A stretch of DNA of 64,000 bases from Alteromonas sp. ALT199 (GCF_018619335.1 NZ_JAHHDX010000159.1:1-64000), one strand, 5' to 3'. Counted from the first letter of the stretch, positions 55,066-64,000 are shown. Made by a program: numbers and translations. The notes: a model not told the origin generated them from the sequence alone.

Positions 55066-56433
55066 ATGGCAAAACGTAAAACCGCTTATGTGTGTTCTGA
55101 CTGCGGGGCAGAATTCCCCCGTTGGCAAGGGCAATGCTCTGAATGTAAAGCGTGGAACACGATAAGTGAGTTTGTGGTGGCAAGTGCTAAAAGTGTAGCT
55201 CGTCAAACCACCTCAGGTTATGCAGGGCAAACCGCTGCCAGAATCGAAACACTTAATGCCATCGATTTAGAATCATTGCCGCGCTTTTCTTCAACGTTTA
55301 AAGAGCTAGATAGAGTATTAGGCGGTGGTATAGTGCCAGGTGCAGCCATGTTGATTGGTGGTTCGCCTGGTGCAGGTAAAAGTACGCTTTTGCTGCAGGT
55401 AATGTGTCAAATGGCAAAAAGCGAAACCGCCCTTTACGTCACTGGGGAGGAGTCCCTTCAACAGGTGGCAATGCGTGCTAAACGTTTGAATCTTCCTGAC
55501 GACAAGCTAATGATGCTAGCTGAAACTAATGTGGAAACTATTTGCGACTTGGCGCTTACCAAAAAGCCTAAAATTATGGTTATCGACTCTATTCAGGTTA
55601 TGCATGTGTCAGATGTTCAATCTGCGCCGGGCAGCGTATCCCAAGTAAGAGAAAGCGCCGCCTATTTAACGCGCTTTGCCAAGCAAAATCACATTGCCAT
55701 GTTTATCGTTGGCCACGTTACCAAAGATGGTAACTTAGCGGGCCCTAAAGTACTTGAACACTGTATTGACAGTTCTATGATGCTGGAAGGGGAAAGTGAT
55801 GGTCGTTACCGTACTCTGCGAAGCCACAAAAACCGCTTCGGTGCAGTCAACGAGCTGGGCGTATTTGCCATGACAGAAAAAGGATTGAAAGAGGTAAGCA
55901 ACCCTTCTGCTATTTTCTTGAGTCGAGGTGAAAATGAAACGCCAGGGTCGAGTGTTATGGTCATTTGGGAAGGTACCCGTCCGTTACTTGTTGAAATACA
56001 GGCTTTAGTGGATTATTCGCAGATGTCTAACCCAAGGCGAATAGCAGTGGGCCTAGATCAAAACCGTTTGTCTATGCTTTTAGCAGTACTCCATCGACAC
56101 GGTAACGTGCAAATGAACGACCAAGACGTATTTGTAAACGTGGTGGGTGGTGTACGCGTCTCTGAAACCAGTGCTGACTTGGCCTTGTTGTTGGCGATGA
56201 TTTCAAGTTTCAGAAATCGCTCGTTACCACGAGACTTAATTGTATTTGGTGAAGTAGGATTAGCAGGTGAGATTCGACCAGTCCCCAATGGGACAGAGCG
56301 TATTATCGAAGCCGCGAAACATGGTTTTAAACGCGCCATTGTGCCCAAAGCTAACGCGCCAAAACAAACCATTAACGGCATGAAAGTCGTGCCAGTAGCA
56401 CGCTTGTCCGAAGCGTTAGATGCCTTGGAATAA
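55066..56433 (+). CDS. radA: DNA repair protein RadA
   Basis: RadA is a RecA-like ATPase that processes recombination intermediates. The N-terminal C4 zinc finger is CSDCGAEFPRWQGQCSEC. The Walker A motif is GGSPGAGKST, and the RadA-specific KNRFG motif appears as HKNRFGAVNELGVF. A Lon-like C-terminal domain follows (about 280-455). The product has 455 residues (E. coli 460). It is flanked by two minus-strand PilZ genes. Confidence 0.97.
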   Translation: MAKRKTAYVCSDCGAEFPRWQGQCSECKAWNTISEFVVASAKSVARQTTSGYAGQTAARIETLNAIDLESLPRFSSTFKELDRVLGGGIVPGAAMLIGGSPGAGKSTLLLQVMCQMAKSETALYVTGEESLQQVAMRAKRLNLPDDKLMMLAETNVETICDLALTKKPKIMVIDSIQVMHVSDVQSAPGSVSQVRESAAYLTRFAKQNHIAMFIVGHVTKDGNLAGPKVLEHCIDSSMMLEGESDGRYRTLRSHKNRFGAVNELGVFAMTEKGLKEVSNPSAIFLSRGENETPGSSVMVIWEGTRPLLVEIQALVDYSQMSNPRRIAVGLDQNRLSMLLAVLHRHGNVQMNDQDVFVNVVGGVRVSETSADLALLLAMISSFRNRSLPRDLIVFGEVGLAGEIRPVPNGTERIIEAAKHGFKRAIVPKANAPKQTINGMKVVPVARLSEALDALE

Positions 56434-56560
56434 GGCGAAAGTCTGGTTTTTGTTAACAACCTGAATTGTGCAAGATAGCTAATTGAATACGGCTTCTTGC
56501 GCAATTTAAACGGTATGGACTTTTCTACAGCGTAGTTAGTACCTGTAGTCTCTCTAGGTT

Positions 56561-56968
56561 TTAATTTTGCGCTTGATAGACCGCATTAACCAATGCGTTA
56601 AGGTCTTTTTCTTCAATACTCGCGTCATCGCTGTTTAAGGTGATTAAACGGCGAAGGGCGCTTATGCTGTCCACATCCATACGCTCTACTTTGCACCCTA
56701 AAGAAACAAGCTCCTGCCTGCTGTCCGCGTGGCGATATAGCTGCGAGATGGAAAGGGTAATGACTGGGCTGTCATCATTTGCTTGAAAGGTAGCAACATA
56801 AGGTTCATGGCTGTCGAACGGTAGGTTCGACAATGCAGTTTCGGTTGCCTGAAGTTTAATGCCTTGCAAAGAAACGTCGCTGACTACCACATCAATACTG
56901 ATGTCGTTATGTGCCAGTGTGCCATTTACATTTAGTGATACCCGTTGAAATTGACGCTTGTCTGTCAT
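56561..56968 (-). CDS. Single-domain PilZ protein
   Basis: This 135-residue protein has RQFQR at 5-9 and DVSLQG at 31-36, the two c-di-GMP-binding motifs, followed by a beta barrel. A C-terminal helical tail (about 95-135) is acidic. It is a lone gene next to radA. Confidence 0.86.
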   Translation of the reverse strand: MTDKRQFQRVSLNVNGTLAHNDISIDVVVSDVSLQGIKLQATETALSNLPFDSHEPYVATFQANDDSPVITLSISQLYRHADSRQELVSLGCKVERMDVDSISALRRLITLNSDDASIEEKDLNALVNAVYQAQN

Positions 56969-57090
56969 TACTGAAATACCTAATTTTTGTATACGCTTTT
57001 ATACCAGTGCCTTCTGAGTGGGCAATTATCTATGCGAACTGGTATTAGTATTGGTTAATTTTCTCGCGTTCGCAACGAAAAGCAGGCAAA

Positions 57091-57120
57091 TAAAAAAGCC
57101 GCTATCGATGACAGCGGCTC
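57091..57120 (-). terminator. Terminator of ettA
   Basis: On the minus strand, AGCCGCT and AGCGGCT pair around a nine-base loop and are followed by TTTTTTATTT. It begins 42 bases beyond the ettA stop. Confidence 0.88.
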
Positions 57121-57161
57121 TTGGGCTTTAAAGGTAAGGAAATGTCTACCCTACATTACCT

Positions 57162-58829
57162 TTATTTAGACATTCGCTTATATTTAAGGCGATGGGGTTC
57201 AACTACATCTTTTCCAAACTCCTGCTTCAACCAGCTTTCGTAGTCTGAATAGTTGCCTTCAAAGAAACTAATGTTACCTTCATCGCGGTAATCTATGATG
57301 TGAGTTGCAACACGGTCTAAGAACCAGCGGTCGTGCGAGATAACCATGGCACAGCCAGGGAATTCCAACAGCGCGTTCTCTAGGGCGCGAAGTGTCTCTA
57401 CGTCTAGGTCGTTGGTTGGCTCATCCAGCAGCAATACGTTACCGCCAGCTTTAAGCAGTTTTGCAAGGTGTACACGGTTGCGCTCACCACCTGACAAGTC
57501 TTTAATAAACTTCTGCTGATCGGTGCCTTTGAAGTTAAAGCGGCTGCAGTATGCGCGGCTGTTAATTTCAAAGTTACCAATGCGAATAATATCTTGCTCG
57601 TCAGAAATTTCTTTCCACACAGTGTTTTCTTCGTTCATGTGGTCGCGGAACTGTTCTACCGCAGCAATCTGAACGGTATCACCTAAATCTATGTTACCTG
57701 AATCAGGTTGCTCAGCGCCGGTAAGCATTCTGAATAAGGTCGATTTACCCGCACCGTTAGGGCCAACAATACCTACGATTGCACCTTTCGGTACTTTAAA
57801 CGTTAAATCATCAATTAGTACACGATCGCCATAGGACTTTTTAAGGTTGCTGACCTCAATAACCTTATCACCTAAGCGCTCACCTGGTGGGATGAAGAGT
57901 TCGTTAGTTTCGTTACGCTTTTGGTAATCGCTGGTCGATAGTTCTTCAAAACGAGCCATACGGGCTTTACTTTTAGCATGACGACCTTTCGGGTTTGAAC
58001 GTACCCACTCAAGTTCCTGTTTCATGCTCTTCATACGTGCCGTTTCGGTGCGCTCTTCTTGCTCAAGTCGGTTTTCTTTTTGCTCCAACCAAGAAGAGTA
58101 GTTACCTTCCCATGGAATACCTTCACCTCGGTCAAGCTCTAAAATCCAACCCGCCACGTTATCAAGGAAATATCTATCATGGGTAATAGCTACCACTGTA
58201 CCTTCATAATCGTGAAGGAAGCGCTCCAGCCATGCCACTGATTCCGCGTCCAAGTGGTTGGTCGGTTCGTCAAGAAGCAACATCTCAGGCTTTTCTAAAA
58301 GCAAGCGACAAAGCGCAACACGGCGACGCTCACCACCAGATAGTTTGCTTACGTCCGCATCCCAAGCTGGCAGGCGAAGGGCATCTGCAGCACGCTCTAA
58401 GGCATTTTCTAAATTGTGGCCATCTTTCGCTTGAATGATAGCTTCTAGCTCACCTTGTTCTTTAGCAAGTGCGTCGAAATCTGCGTCTGCCTCTGCATAA
58501 GCGGCATAGACTTCGTCTAGGCGAGTCAGTGCGTGCTTAACATCGGCCACGGCTTCTTCGATATTGCCACGAACATCTTTGGTTTCATCAAGATGAGGTT
58601 CCTGTGGAAGATAGCCTACTTTCAGCCCCGGCTGTGGACGTGCCTCACCTTCGATATCGGTATCTACGCCAGCCATAATACGAAGCAGGGTTGATTTACC
58701 CGCACCGTTTAGACCTAACACACCAATTTTGGCGCCTGGAAAAAAGCTAAGTGAGATATTTTTTAAAATGTGTCTATTAGGTGGGACGATTTTGCCCACG
58801 CGATGCATACTGTAAACGTATTGCGCCAT
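57162..58829 (-). CDS. ettA: Energy-dependent translational throttle protein EttA
   Basis: This 555-residue ABC-F ATPase binds the ribosomal E site and gates elongation according to ATP level. It has two nucleotide-binding domains: Walker A GLNGAGKST and GPNGAGKST, signatures LSGGERRR and LSGGERNR, with a linker (about 240-320) carrying RMARFEEL. The start MAQYVYSMHRVGKIVPP and length match E. coli EttA (555). Confidence 0.97.
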   Translation of the reverse strand: MAQYVYSMHRVGKIVPPNRHILKNISLSFFPGAKIGVLGLNGAGKSTLLRIMAGVDTDIEGEARPQPGLKVGYLPQEPHLDETKDVRGNIEEAVADVKHALTRLDEVYAAYAEADADFDALAKEQGELEAIIQAKDGHNLENALERAADALRLPAWDADVSKLSGGERRRVALCRLLLEKPEMLLLDEPTNHLDAESVAWLERFLHDYEGTVVAITHDRYFLDNVAGWILELDRGEGIPWEGNYSSWLEQKENRLEQEERTETARMKSMKQELEWVRSNPKGRHAKSKARMARFEELSTSDYQKRNETNELFIPPGERLGDKVIEVSNLKKSYGDRVLIDDLTFKVPKGAIVGIVGPNGAGKSTLFRMLTGAEQPDSGNIDLGDTVQIAAVEQFRDHMNEENTVWKEISDEQDIIRIGNFEINSRAYCSRFNFKGTDQQKFIKDLSGGERNRVHLAKLLKAGGNVLLLDEPTNDLDVETLRALENALLEFPGCAMVISHDRWFLDRVATHIIDYRDEGNISFFEGNYSDYESWLKQEFGKDVVEPHRLKYKRMSK

Positions 58830-58909
58830 GCTCTATCCTCGCTGAATAAGCGGTGAAAAATAAAAAAGTGATTGTGGCGTATTCTACTCGTAACAGGGTA
58901 GTTTATGCT

Positions 58910-58953
58910 AGGGCCTGTTGACCTTTGCTGTTCATCAAAGGTCAACAAGCCCT
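58910..58953. repeat. Near-perfect 18-bp inverted repeat
   Basis: The arms, GGGCCTGTTGACCTTTG and its complement with one mismatch, extend by one further pair and enclose CTGTTCAT. It lies in the 336-base gap between divergent ettA and lpxD, 81 bases before ettA, with no T-run. It looks like a dispersed repeat or a fused pair of transposon-end-like sequences. Confidence 0.72.
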
Positions 58954-59037
58954 TGCCACTTACGTTAGGTCTTGTACCTCTTGGTGATATTTTGAACGCT
59001 CAAGTTAAAAATATCGATTTATGCATCGGTTGGCGAG

Positions 59038-59066
59038 TTGATTTAAGGTAAACTTAATTTTATAAG
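59038..59066 (+). promoter_or_regulatory. Candidate promoter of lpxD
   Basis: TTGATT (59038-59043), 17 bases, TATAAG (59061-59066), 99 bases before the lpxD ATG. Nine of twelve positions match consensus. Confidence 0.5.
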
Positions 59067-59165
59067 CATGAGTAAACAGGGGCTTTTGGGTGAGCTAACA
59101 GGCAGCGATAGAGAACCCAAAGCGATAGACTCAATACTATTCATATTTCTGAACAGGCAATTAAG

Positions 59166-60194
59166 ATGACCGCTATGAATAAACGCATATACAGTCTGGA
59201 TGAGCTCGCCAAACATGTAGGTGGGGAAGTGCAGGGCGATGGCAATATCACTATTTCTGCAGTGGGCACGCTATCTGGTGCAGCATCGCATCAAATTTCG
59301 TTTCTGACCAACCCTAAATATAAACCACAGTTGAAAGATACTAATGCCGGCGCGGTTATTCTGCACGAGAGCCTAAAAGGTGACAGCCCAGTGCCTGCAT
59401 TAGTTGTGGCAAACCCTCACGCGGCCTTTGCGCTTATCGCGCAACTATTCGATACCACACCAGCGGTTGCTACAGGCATTGCTGAGTCAGCGGTTATCGC
59501 GCCGTCTGCACGTATCGGCAGTGATGTGTCGCTAGGGCACAACGTTATTATTGAAGATAACGTAGTGCTGGGTGATAGAGTTACGGTTGGCGCGAATACC
59601 GTTATCCGCAGAGGCACTCACATTGGTGAAGGCTGTACTATTCACCCGAATGTGACCATTTATCACGACGTCGTCGTTGGTAAGCGCGTGACAATTCACA
59701 GTCAAACGGTAATTGGAGCTGCGGGTTTTGGTTATGCAAACGACAAGGGTGTTTGGATACCTATTCCGCAAACTGGATCAGTTCGTATTGGTGACGACAG
59801 TCAAATTGGTGCGAGCAGCAGTATTGATCGCGGTGCTATGGAAGATACGGTGTTAGGCACCAACGTTATTATCGACAATCAAGTACAAATTGGCCATAAC
59901 TGCATTATTGGCGATCATTCTTGCATTTGCGGCGCGACCGGTATTGCCGGCAGTTGTCACATTGGCAAACACGTGATTATTGGCGGTGGAGTCGGCATCA
60001 ACGGTCATATCAGCATCTGCGACAATGTTCAGGTAACTGGCTATACCATGATTGTACAAGATATTACTGAACCGGGTGTTTATTCTTCTGGTCAGCCAGC
60101 ACAAACTAACCGCGACTGGCGTAAAAATACAGTTCGCCTAGCCAAAATTGGTAGTTTATTTGACCGTGTTAAAGCCCTTGAAAAACAGGTCTGA
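59166..60194 (+). CDS. lpxD: UDP-3-O-(3-hydroxyacyl)glucosamine N-acyltransferase, standalone LpxD
   Basis: LpxD adds the second hydroxyacyl chain in lipid A synthesis. This 342-residue protein has the N-terminal uridine-binding domain (about 1-105), hexapeptide repeats of the left-handed beta-helix (about 105-290), and the catalytic His in NQVQIGHNCIIG. GVYSSGQPAQTNRDWRKN is the acyl-carrier-binding end. The usual lpxD lies in bamA-skp-lpxD-fabZ-lpxA; this copy stands alone next to glyA, so it may be a paralogue. Confidence 0.88.
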   Translation: MTAMNKRIYSLDELAKHVGGEVQGDGNITISAVGTLSGAASHQISFLTNPKYKPQLKDTNAGAVILHESLKGDSPVPALVVANPHAAFALIAQLFDTTPAVATGIAESAVIAPSARIGSDVSLGHNVIIEDNVVLGDRVTVGANTVIRRGTHIGEGCTIHPNVTIYHDVVVGKRVTIHSQTVIGAAGFGYANDKGVWIPIPQTGSVRIGDDSQIGASSSIDRGAMEDTVLGTNVIIDNQVQIGHNCIIGDHSCICGATGIAGSCHIGKHVIIGGGVGINGHISICDNVQVTGYTMIVQDITEPGVYSSGQPAQTNRDWRKNTVRLAKIGSLFDRVKALEKQV

Positions 60195-60348
60195 TCTCGC
60201 GCTGGCGCAGGTATTACGTTAAACCTGTGCCATTTATATTAATTTGGTCATAAAGCGGTATACAAGTAACCGAAAATGACTAGAATATGGCTCGAATTTG
60301 AGCAATCAGTGCGTAACGCCATATAAAAACCGCAGTTAAGGAGCCCCC

Positions 60349-61605
60349 ATGTTTTCTCGCGAAATGAATATAGCCGACTTCGATCCTGAGTTAGCCGATG
60401 CAATGTCTAAAGAGGTTGAGCGTCAAGAACATCACATTGAGCTAATAGCCTCTGAGAACTACTGTAGTCCACGTGTAATGGAAGCACAGGGTTCGCAGCT
60501 TACGAATAAGTATGCTGAAGGTTATCCTGGCAAGCGTTACTACGGTGGTTGTGAGCATGTAGACGTTGTTGAACAACTCGCCATTGACCGCGCAAAAGCG
60601 CTATTTGGTGCAGACTATGCAAACGTTCAGCCACACGCTGGTTCACAAGCAAACTCTGCTGTATTCATGGCGCTACTTGACGCCGGCGATACGGTATTGG
60701 GAATGAGCCTTTCCGAAGGTGGTCACCTGACTCACGGTTCACACGTAAACTTTTCGGGTAAAACGTACAACGCTGTTCAGTACGGTTTGAACAAAGAAAC
60801 CGGTGAAATTGACTATGCTCAGGTTGAGGCGCTAGCTAAAGAGCACAAACCAAAAATGATTATCGGTGGATTCTCTGCCTATTCAGGTATTGTCGATTGG
60901 GCTAAATTCCGTGAAATTGCAGATAGCATCGGCGCGTACTTGCTTGTAGATATGGCGCACGTTGCAGGTCTTGTAGCAGCTGGCGTTTATCCTAATCCAC
61001 TTCCTCACGCACACGTAGTAACAACGACTACGCACAAAACCCTTGCAGGCCCGCGTAGTGGTCTAATCTTGTCAGCATGTGGCGACGAAGCAATTTACAA
61101 AAAGCTTAATAGCTCGGTATTCCCAGGTAACCAAGGTGGCCCTCTTTGCCATGTAATCGCGGCTAAAGCGGTTGCTTTCAAAGAAGCATTACAGCCAGAA
61201 TTTAAAGTGTATCAGCAGCAGGTTGTTGCTAATGCGAAAGCTATGGTTTCTGTAATGCAAGAGCGCGGTTATAACATCGTTTCTGGCGGTACTGACAACC
61301 ACTTGTTCCTTCTTGACCTCATTGATAAGGACATTACGGGTAAAGATGCAGACGCGGCCTTAGGCGCAGCAAACATCACCGTTAACAAAAATTCGGTTCC
61401 AAATGACCCGCGTTCACCGTTTGTAACCAGTGGTCTTCGTATCGGTAGTCCAGCGATTACTCGCCGTGGTTTTAAAGAAGAACAAGCTAAGCAAGTTGCT
61501 ACTTGGATTTGCGACATTCTAGATAACATGGGCGATGAGTCAGTTATTAAGCGTGTTCAAGACGAAGTGGTTGCTCTTTGCGCACAATTCCCTGTTTATA
61601 AATAA
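60349..61605 (+). CDS. glyA: Serine hydroxymethyltransferase
   Basis: GlyA converts serine and tetrahydrofolate to glycine and methylene-tetrahydrofolate with PLP. This 418-residue protein has [36 protein letters not shown]-like [10 protein letters not shown], and the PLP lysine Lys230 in [14 protein letters not shown] strong ribosome site, AAGGAG, lies five bases before the ATG. The glyA-nrdR-rib order is common in gammaproteobacteria. Confidence 0.98.
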   Translation: MFSREMNIADFDPELADAMSKEVERQEHHIELIASENYCSPRVMEAQGSQLTNKYAEGYPGKRYYGGCEHVDVVEQLAIDRAKALFGADYANVQPHAGSQANSAVFMALLDAGDTVLGMSLSEGGHLTHGSHVNFSGKTYNAVQYGLNKETGEIDYAQVEALAKEHKPKMIIGGFSAYSGIVDWAKFREIADSIGAYLLVDMAHVAGLVAAGVYPNPLPHAHVVTTTTHKTLAGPRSGLILSACGDEAIYKKLNSSVFPGNQGGPLCHVIAAKAVAFKEALQPEFKVYQQQVVANAKAMVSVMQERGYNIVSGGTDNHLFLLDLIDKDITGKDADAALGAANITVNKNSVPNDPRSPFVTSGLRIGSPAITRRGFKEEQAKQVATWICDILDNMGDESVIKRVQDEVVALCAQFPVYK

Positions 61606-61620
61606 ATAGGATTGTGTTTT

Positions 61621-61688
61621 ATTGCGTACTTTGATACTAATGCTGGACTAACTAGTCTAGGTTCGATTGATTAGACTAAGTACGCAAT
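61621..61688 (+). other. Structured inverted-repeat leader between glyA and nrdR
   Basis: Outer arms ATTGCGTACTT (61621-61631) and AAGTACGCAAT (61678-61688) match perfectly. Inside, TAGTCTA (61653-61659) can pair with TAGACTA (61672-61678) or, in part, with GACTA (61646-61650); these pairings exclude each other. The structure ends 15 bases before the nrdR ATG and has no T-run, so a regulatory leader is more likely than a plain terminator. Confidence 0.55.
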
Positions 61689-61703
61689 ATTTAAGGAATA
61701 TTT

Positions 61704-62153
61704 ATGTTTTGCCCTTTTTGTTCAGAACAAGAAACAAAAGTCATTGATTCTCGTTTGGTTGCAGAAGGGCAACAAGTGCGTAGACGCCGCGAATGCATGG
61801 TGTGTCACGAGCGCTTCACGACCTTTGAAAGTGCCGAACTTGTCATGCCCCGCGTGATAAAGCGCGATGGCTCTCGTGAACCGTTTAACGAAGACAAACT
61901 TCGTGCAGGCTTGCAACGGGCACTGGAAAAGCGCCCTGTTAGCACTGAAAAGGTTGAACAGTGTATCCTTTCACTGAAGTCACAGTTGCGTGCAACGGGT
62001 GAACGTGAGGTGAGTAGCGAACTGCTTGGCAACCTTATAATGAAAGCCCTAAAAGAACTCGACAAAGTTGCCTATGTCAGGTTCGCCTCCGTTTATCGTT
62101 CCTTCGAAGACATTCGTGAATTTGGAGAAGAAATTGCACGATTAGGGGATTAG
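61704..62153 (+). CDS. nrdR: Transcriptional repressor NrdR
   Basis: This 149-residue repressor of ribonucleotide reductase genes has a zinc ribbon (Cys3, Cys6, Cys31, Cys34: MFCPFC and CMVCHERF) and an ATP-cone domain (about 49-139, with [22 protein letters not shown]). It binds NrdR boxes upstream of nrd genes. AAGGAATATTT precedes the ATG. It heads the nrdR-ribD-ribE run. Confidence 0.98.
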   Translation: MFCPFCSEQETKVIDSRLVAEGQQVRRRRECMVCHERFTTFESAELVMPRVIKRDGSREPFNEDKLRAGLQRALEKRPVSTEKVEQCILSLKSQLRATGEREVSSELLGNLIMKALKELDKVAYVRFASVYRSFEDIREFGEEIARLGD

Positions 62154-62203
62154 GTCGGACATACCCAAAATCTCAGGCACTTAGGGCTACAACAGGAATC
62201 CAA

Positions 62204-63343
62204 GTGAACCACGAAACGGTTAAAAACGATTATCATTGGATGGCAAAAGCCATTCAACTTGCCCAACAAGGGCGCTATACCACTTCTCCTAACCCTCGCG
62301 TTGGTTGCGTAATTGTTGATGAAAACAATCAGCTATTAGGTCAGGGATATCATATCCAAGCTGGCACCCCTCACGCTGAAGTACATGCATTAAGACAAGC
62401 AGTTAATACACGAGAAGACGGCGCAAAAGGCGCGACGGCTTACGTTACCCTTGAACCTTGCAGTCATTTTGGCCGCACGCCGCCTTGTGCAGTGGCTTTG
62501 GTTGAAGCAAAAGTAGCGCGGGTGGTTATAGCCATGACCGACCCTAACCCAAACGTTTGCGGTAACGGTATAAGCATCTTGCAGGAAGCAGGCATTGAAG
62601 TGGTCAGTGATGTAATGGCCGCAGAAGCTGCTGCACTAAACCCTGGTTTTATTAAACGCATGCTTACCGGCAAGCCTTTTGTTCGTCTGAAATTAGGCAT
62701 TAGCTTAGATGGAAAGATAGCCCTTCAAAACGGTGAGAGTCAATGGATTACTGGACCAGAGGCGAGGCGCGATGTGCAGCGCTACCGCGCGCAAAGCTGC
62801 GTGGTACTTACAGGCTCGGGTACAGTAAAAGCCGATAACCCTAGTTTGTTAGTTAGAGAACAAGAGGCGCAGTTCACAGACTATCCTCTTGAGCACATTC
62901 GACAGCCTGCCCGTGTTGTGGTTGATAGTAAAAGTGAACTCAGTCGAGACTACGCGTTATTTAACGACGGCAATATTACCTTAACAGCTACTTCTCAGTC
63001 CCATCCAGATACGGCAGCACAGCACTACCTAGTGGTGGATGAAAAAGACGGTAAGCTAAACTTACATGCACTAATGTCTGCATTAGGCGATAAGCAATAT
63101 AATGAAGTATGGGTGGAAGCGGGCCCAGGCTTAGCCGGTGCATTGTTGTGCGAAGGGCTGGTGGATGAGCTAATTTGCTACCAAGCGCCTAAGCTTTTAG
63201 GTGATAAGGGAATAAGTATGGTTAATTTGCCAGCGTTTACGTCTTTAAATACATGTATTTCGCTTTCGCTTATTGAAAATCGTCAGGTGGGGAACGATAT
63301 TAAGCTTATCTATCGCCCTGATGTTAGCAACACTCGTGGTTAA
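62204..63343 (+). CDS. ribD: Bifunctional pyrimidine deaminase/reductase RibD
   Basis: RibD performs the second and third steps of riboflavin synthesis. The N-terminal zinc deaminase domain (about 10-150) has PHAEVHAL and PCSHFGRTPPCAVAL. The C-terminal reductase domain (about 160-370) has LKLGISLDGKIA, SQWITGPEARRDVQRYRA and VWVEAGPGLAGALL. The start is GTG with AGGA upstream. The product has 379 residues (E. coli 367). It is followed by riboflavin synthase after 20 bases. Confidence 0.97.
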   Translation: MNHETVKNDYHWMAKAIQLAQQGRYTTSPNPRVGCVIVDENNQLLGQGYHIQAGTPHAEVHALRQAVNTREDGAKGATAYVTLEPCSHFGRTPPCAVALVEAKVARVVIAMTDPNPNVCGNGISILQEAGIEVVSDVMAAEAAALNPGFIKRMLTGKPFVRLKLGISLDGKIALQNGESQWITGPEARRDVQRYRAQSCVVLTGSGTVKADNPSLLVREQEAQFTDYPLEHIRQPARVVVDSKSELSRDYALFNDGNITLTATSQSHPDTAAQHYLVVDEKDGKLNLHALMSALGDKQYNEVWVEAGPGLAGALLCEGLVDELICYQAPKLLGDKGISMVNLPAFTSLNTCISLSLIENRQVGNDIKLIYRPDVSNTRG

Positions 63344-63363
63344 CGCGATTAAAGAGGAACCTT

Positions 63364-64000
63364 ATGTTTACTGGAATTATTCAAGCGCTAGGTACTATTA
63401 AAAAGCTTGATAACCGTGGCAACGATATTCGCCTAACCGTTGCGTCACCTACGCTTGATATGTCTGATGTCGCCCTTGGCGACAGTATCGCGACCAATGG
63501 AGTTTGCTTAACCGTAACTGATATGGGGCCCGATTATTACTGCGCAGACGTGTCTGCCGAAACTATCAAACTAACCGGGTTTGCACATTACAGTGCAGGC
63601 TCAACCGTTAATCTTGAAAAAGCGATGCGCCCTAGCGACCGTTTAGGCGGTCATATCGTGTCAGGTCACGTGGACGGCGTGGGCGAGGTTACGCAAATTA
63701 TCAAGCACTCAGATTATGTCGAGTTCTGGGTAAAGGCGCCTGAAGCACTAGCGAAATACATTGCGCACAAAGGCAGCATCACCGTCGACGGTATCAGTTT
63801 GACCGTGAACGAAGTCAATGGCGCGGAATTCATGCTTTGGATAATTCCTCATACGTTGCAAGAAACGATTATGGGAAGCTATAAAGTGGGCACAGCGGTA
63901 AACCTAGAGGTTGATGTTATTGCGCGCTATTTAGAGCGATTAATGTTAGGCGATAAAGCTGCTGAGCCAACAAGTAAAGGCATCGACATGGCATTCCTTG
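63364..64000 (+). CDS. ribE: Riboflavin synthase alpha subunit, 3' end cut by window
   Basis: The frame from the ATG at 63364 runs open to the window edge (212 residues). It begins MFTGIIQALGTIKKLD and carries the repeated lumazine-binding motif: GDSIATNGVCLTV and, in the second half, GSITVDGISLTVNEV, with GGHIVSGHVDG between. RibE (also called RibC) dismutates two lumazines to riboflavin. The E. coli enzyme has 213 residues, so the gene is almost complete here. Confidence 0.97.
   Translation, partial: MFTGIIQALGTIKKLDNRGNDIRLTVASPTLDMSDVALGDSIATNGVCLTVTDMGPDYYCADVSAETIKLTGFAHYSAGSTVNLEKAMRPSDRLGGHIVSGHVDGVGEVTQIIKHSDYVEFWVKAPEALAKYIAHKGSITVDGISLTVNEVNGAEFMLWIIPHTLQETIMGSYKVGTAVNLEVDVIARYLERLMLGDKAAEPTSKGIDMAFL

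Noticed and set aside
59853-60104. Asn/Ala-rich minus-strand frame inside lpxD
   Set aside because: A shadow of the hexapeptide repeats on the other strand; its apparent periodicity comes from those repeats.

Overview
The window reads as a chromosomal core segment of a marine gammaproteobacterium of the Alteromonadales, most likely Alteromonas or a close relative. This rests on protein similarity recalled by eye, on moderate GC, and on gene orders typical of gammaproteobacteria: hupB-ppiD, murJ/ribF-ileS-lspA-fkpB-ispH, ygfZ/sdhE-ygfX, nadB/rpoE-rseABC, lepA-lepB-rnc-era and nrdR-ribD-ribE. No database was searched. There is no rRNA, tRNA, prophage, intact IS element or CRISPR array.

Layout. 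(1) 1-9.3 kb: end of hupB, ppiD, a small membrane protein missed by length cut-offs, dapE, then a minus-strand pair: a two-domain acyltransferase resembling the ornithine-lipid synthase OlsF, and an LpxH-like phosphoesterase. A large lipoprotein of unknown function follows. (2) 9.3-14.2 kb: a LysR regulator divergent from a symporter-SDR-kinase-SDR operon, the most accessory-looking metabolic unit here. (3) 14.4-22.8 kb: rpsT and the envelope/translation set murJ, ribF, ileS, lspA, fkpB, ispH. (4) 23.2-33.5 kb: a dense type IV pilus minor-pilin region. pilV-pilW-pilX-pilY1-pilE on the plus strand faces a second four-gene minor-pseudopilin operon on the minus strand, followed by a lone pilin-like gene and a FimT-like gene. 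There are ten prepilin-like genes plus one PilY1 in about 10 kb. (5) 33.9-38.6 kb: nadE-glnB, slyD, ygfZ, sdhE-ygfX and a MaoC hot-dog protein. (6) 38.8-48.5 kb: nadB, the sigma-E operon rpoE-rseA-rseB-rseC with a visible sigma-E type promoter, and lepA-lepB-rnc-era. (7) 48.7-64 kb: pdxH, a TatD-family hydrolase, the smp/serB divergent pair, two PilZ-domain proteins flanking radA, ettA, a standalone lpxD, glyA, nrdR, ribD and the start of riboflavin synthase.

Themes. Envelope biogenesis and stress run through the window: PpiD, LspA, LepB, MurJ, the sigma-E system, lipid acyltransferases and two LpxD/LpxH-family genes away from the usual lipid A loci. Surface appendages and c-di-GMP signalling (minor pilins, PilY1, PilZ proteins) form a second theme. 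Cofactor synthesis forms a third: NAD (nadB, nadE), B6 (pdxH) and flavins (ribF, ribD, ribE).

The points most worth a second look are the paired minor-pilin operons with repeated calcium-loop-like motifs, a duplicated beta-rich module inserted in the PilY1 VWA domain, the LysR/symporter/kinase operon, the OlsF-like gene, the nadE-glnB coupling, the 841-residue double-PilZ protein, and several unexplained inverted repeats. I did not find a clearly new defence or mobile system.
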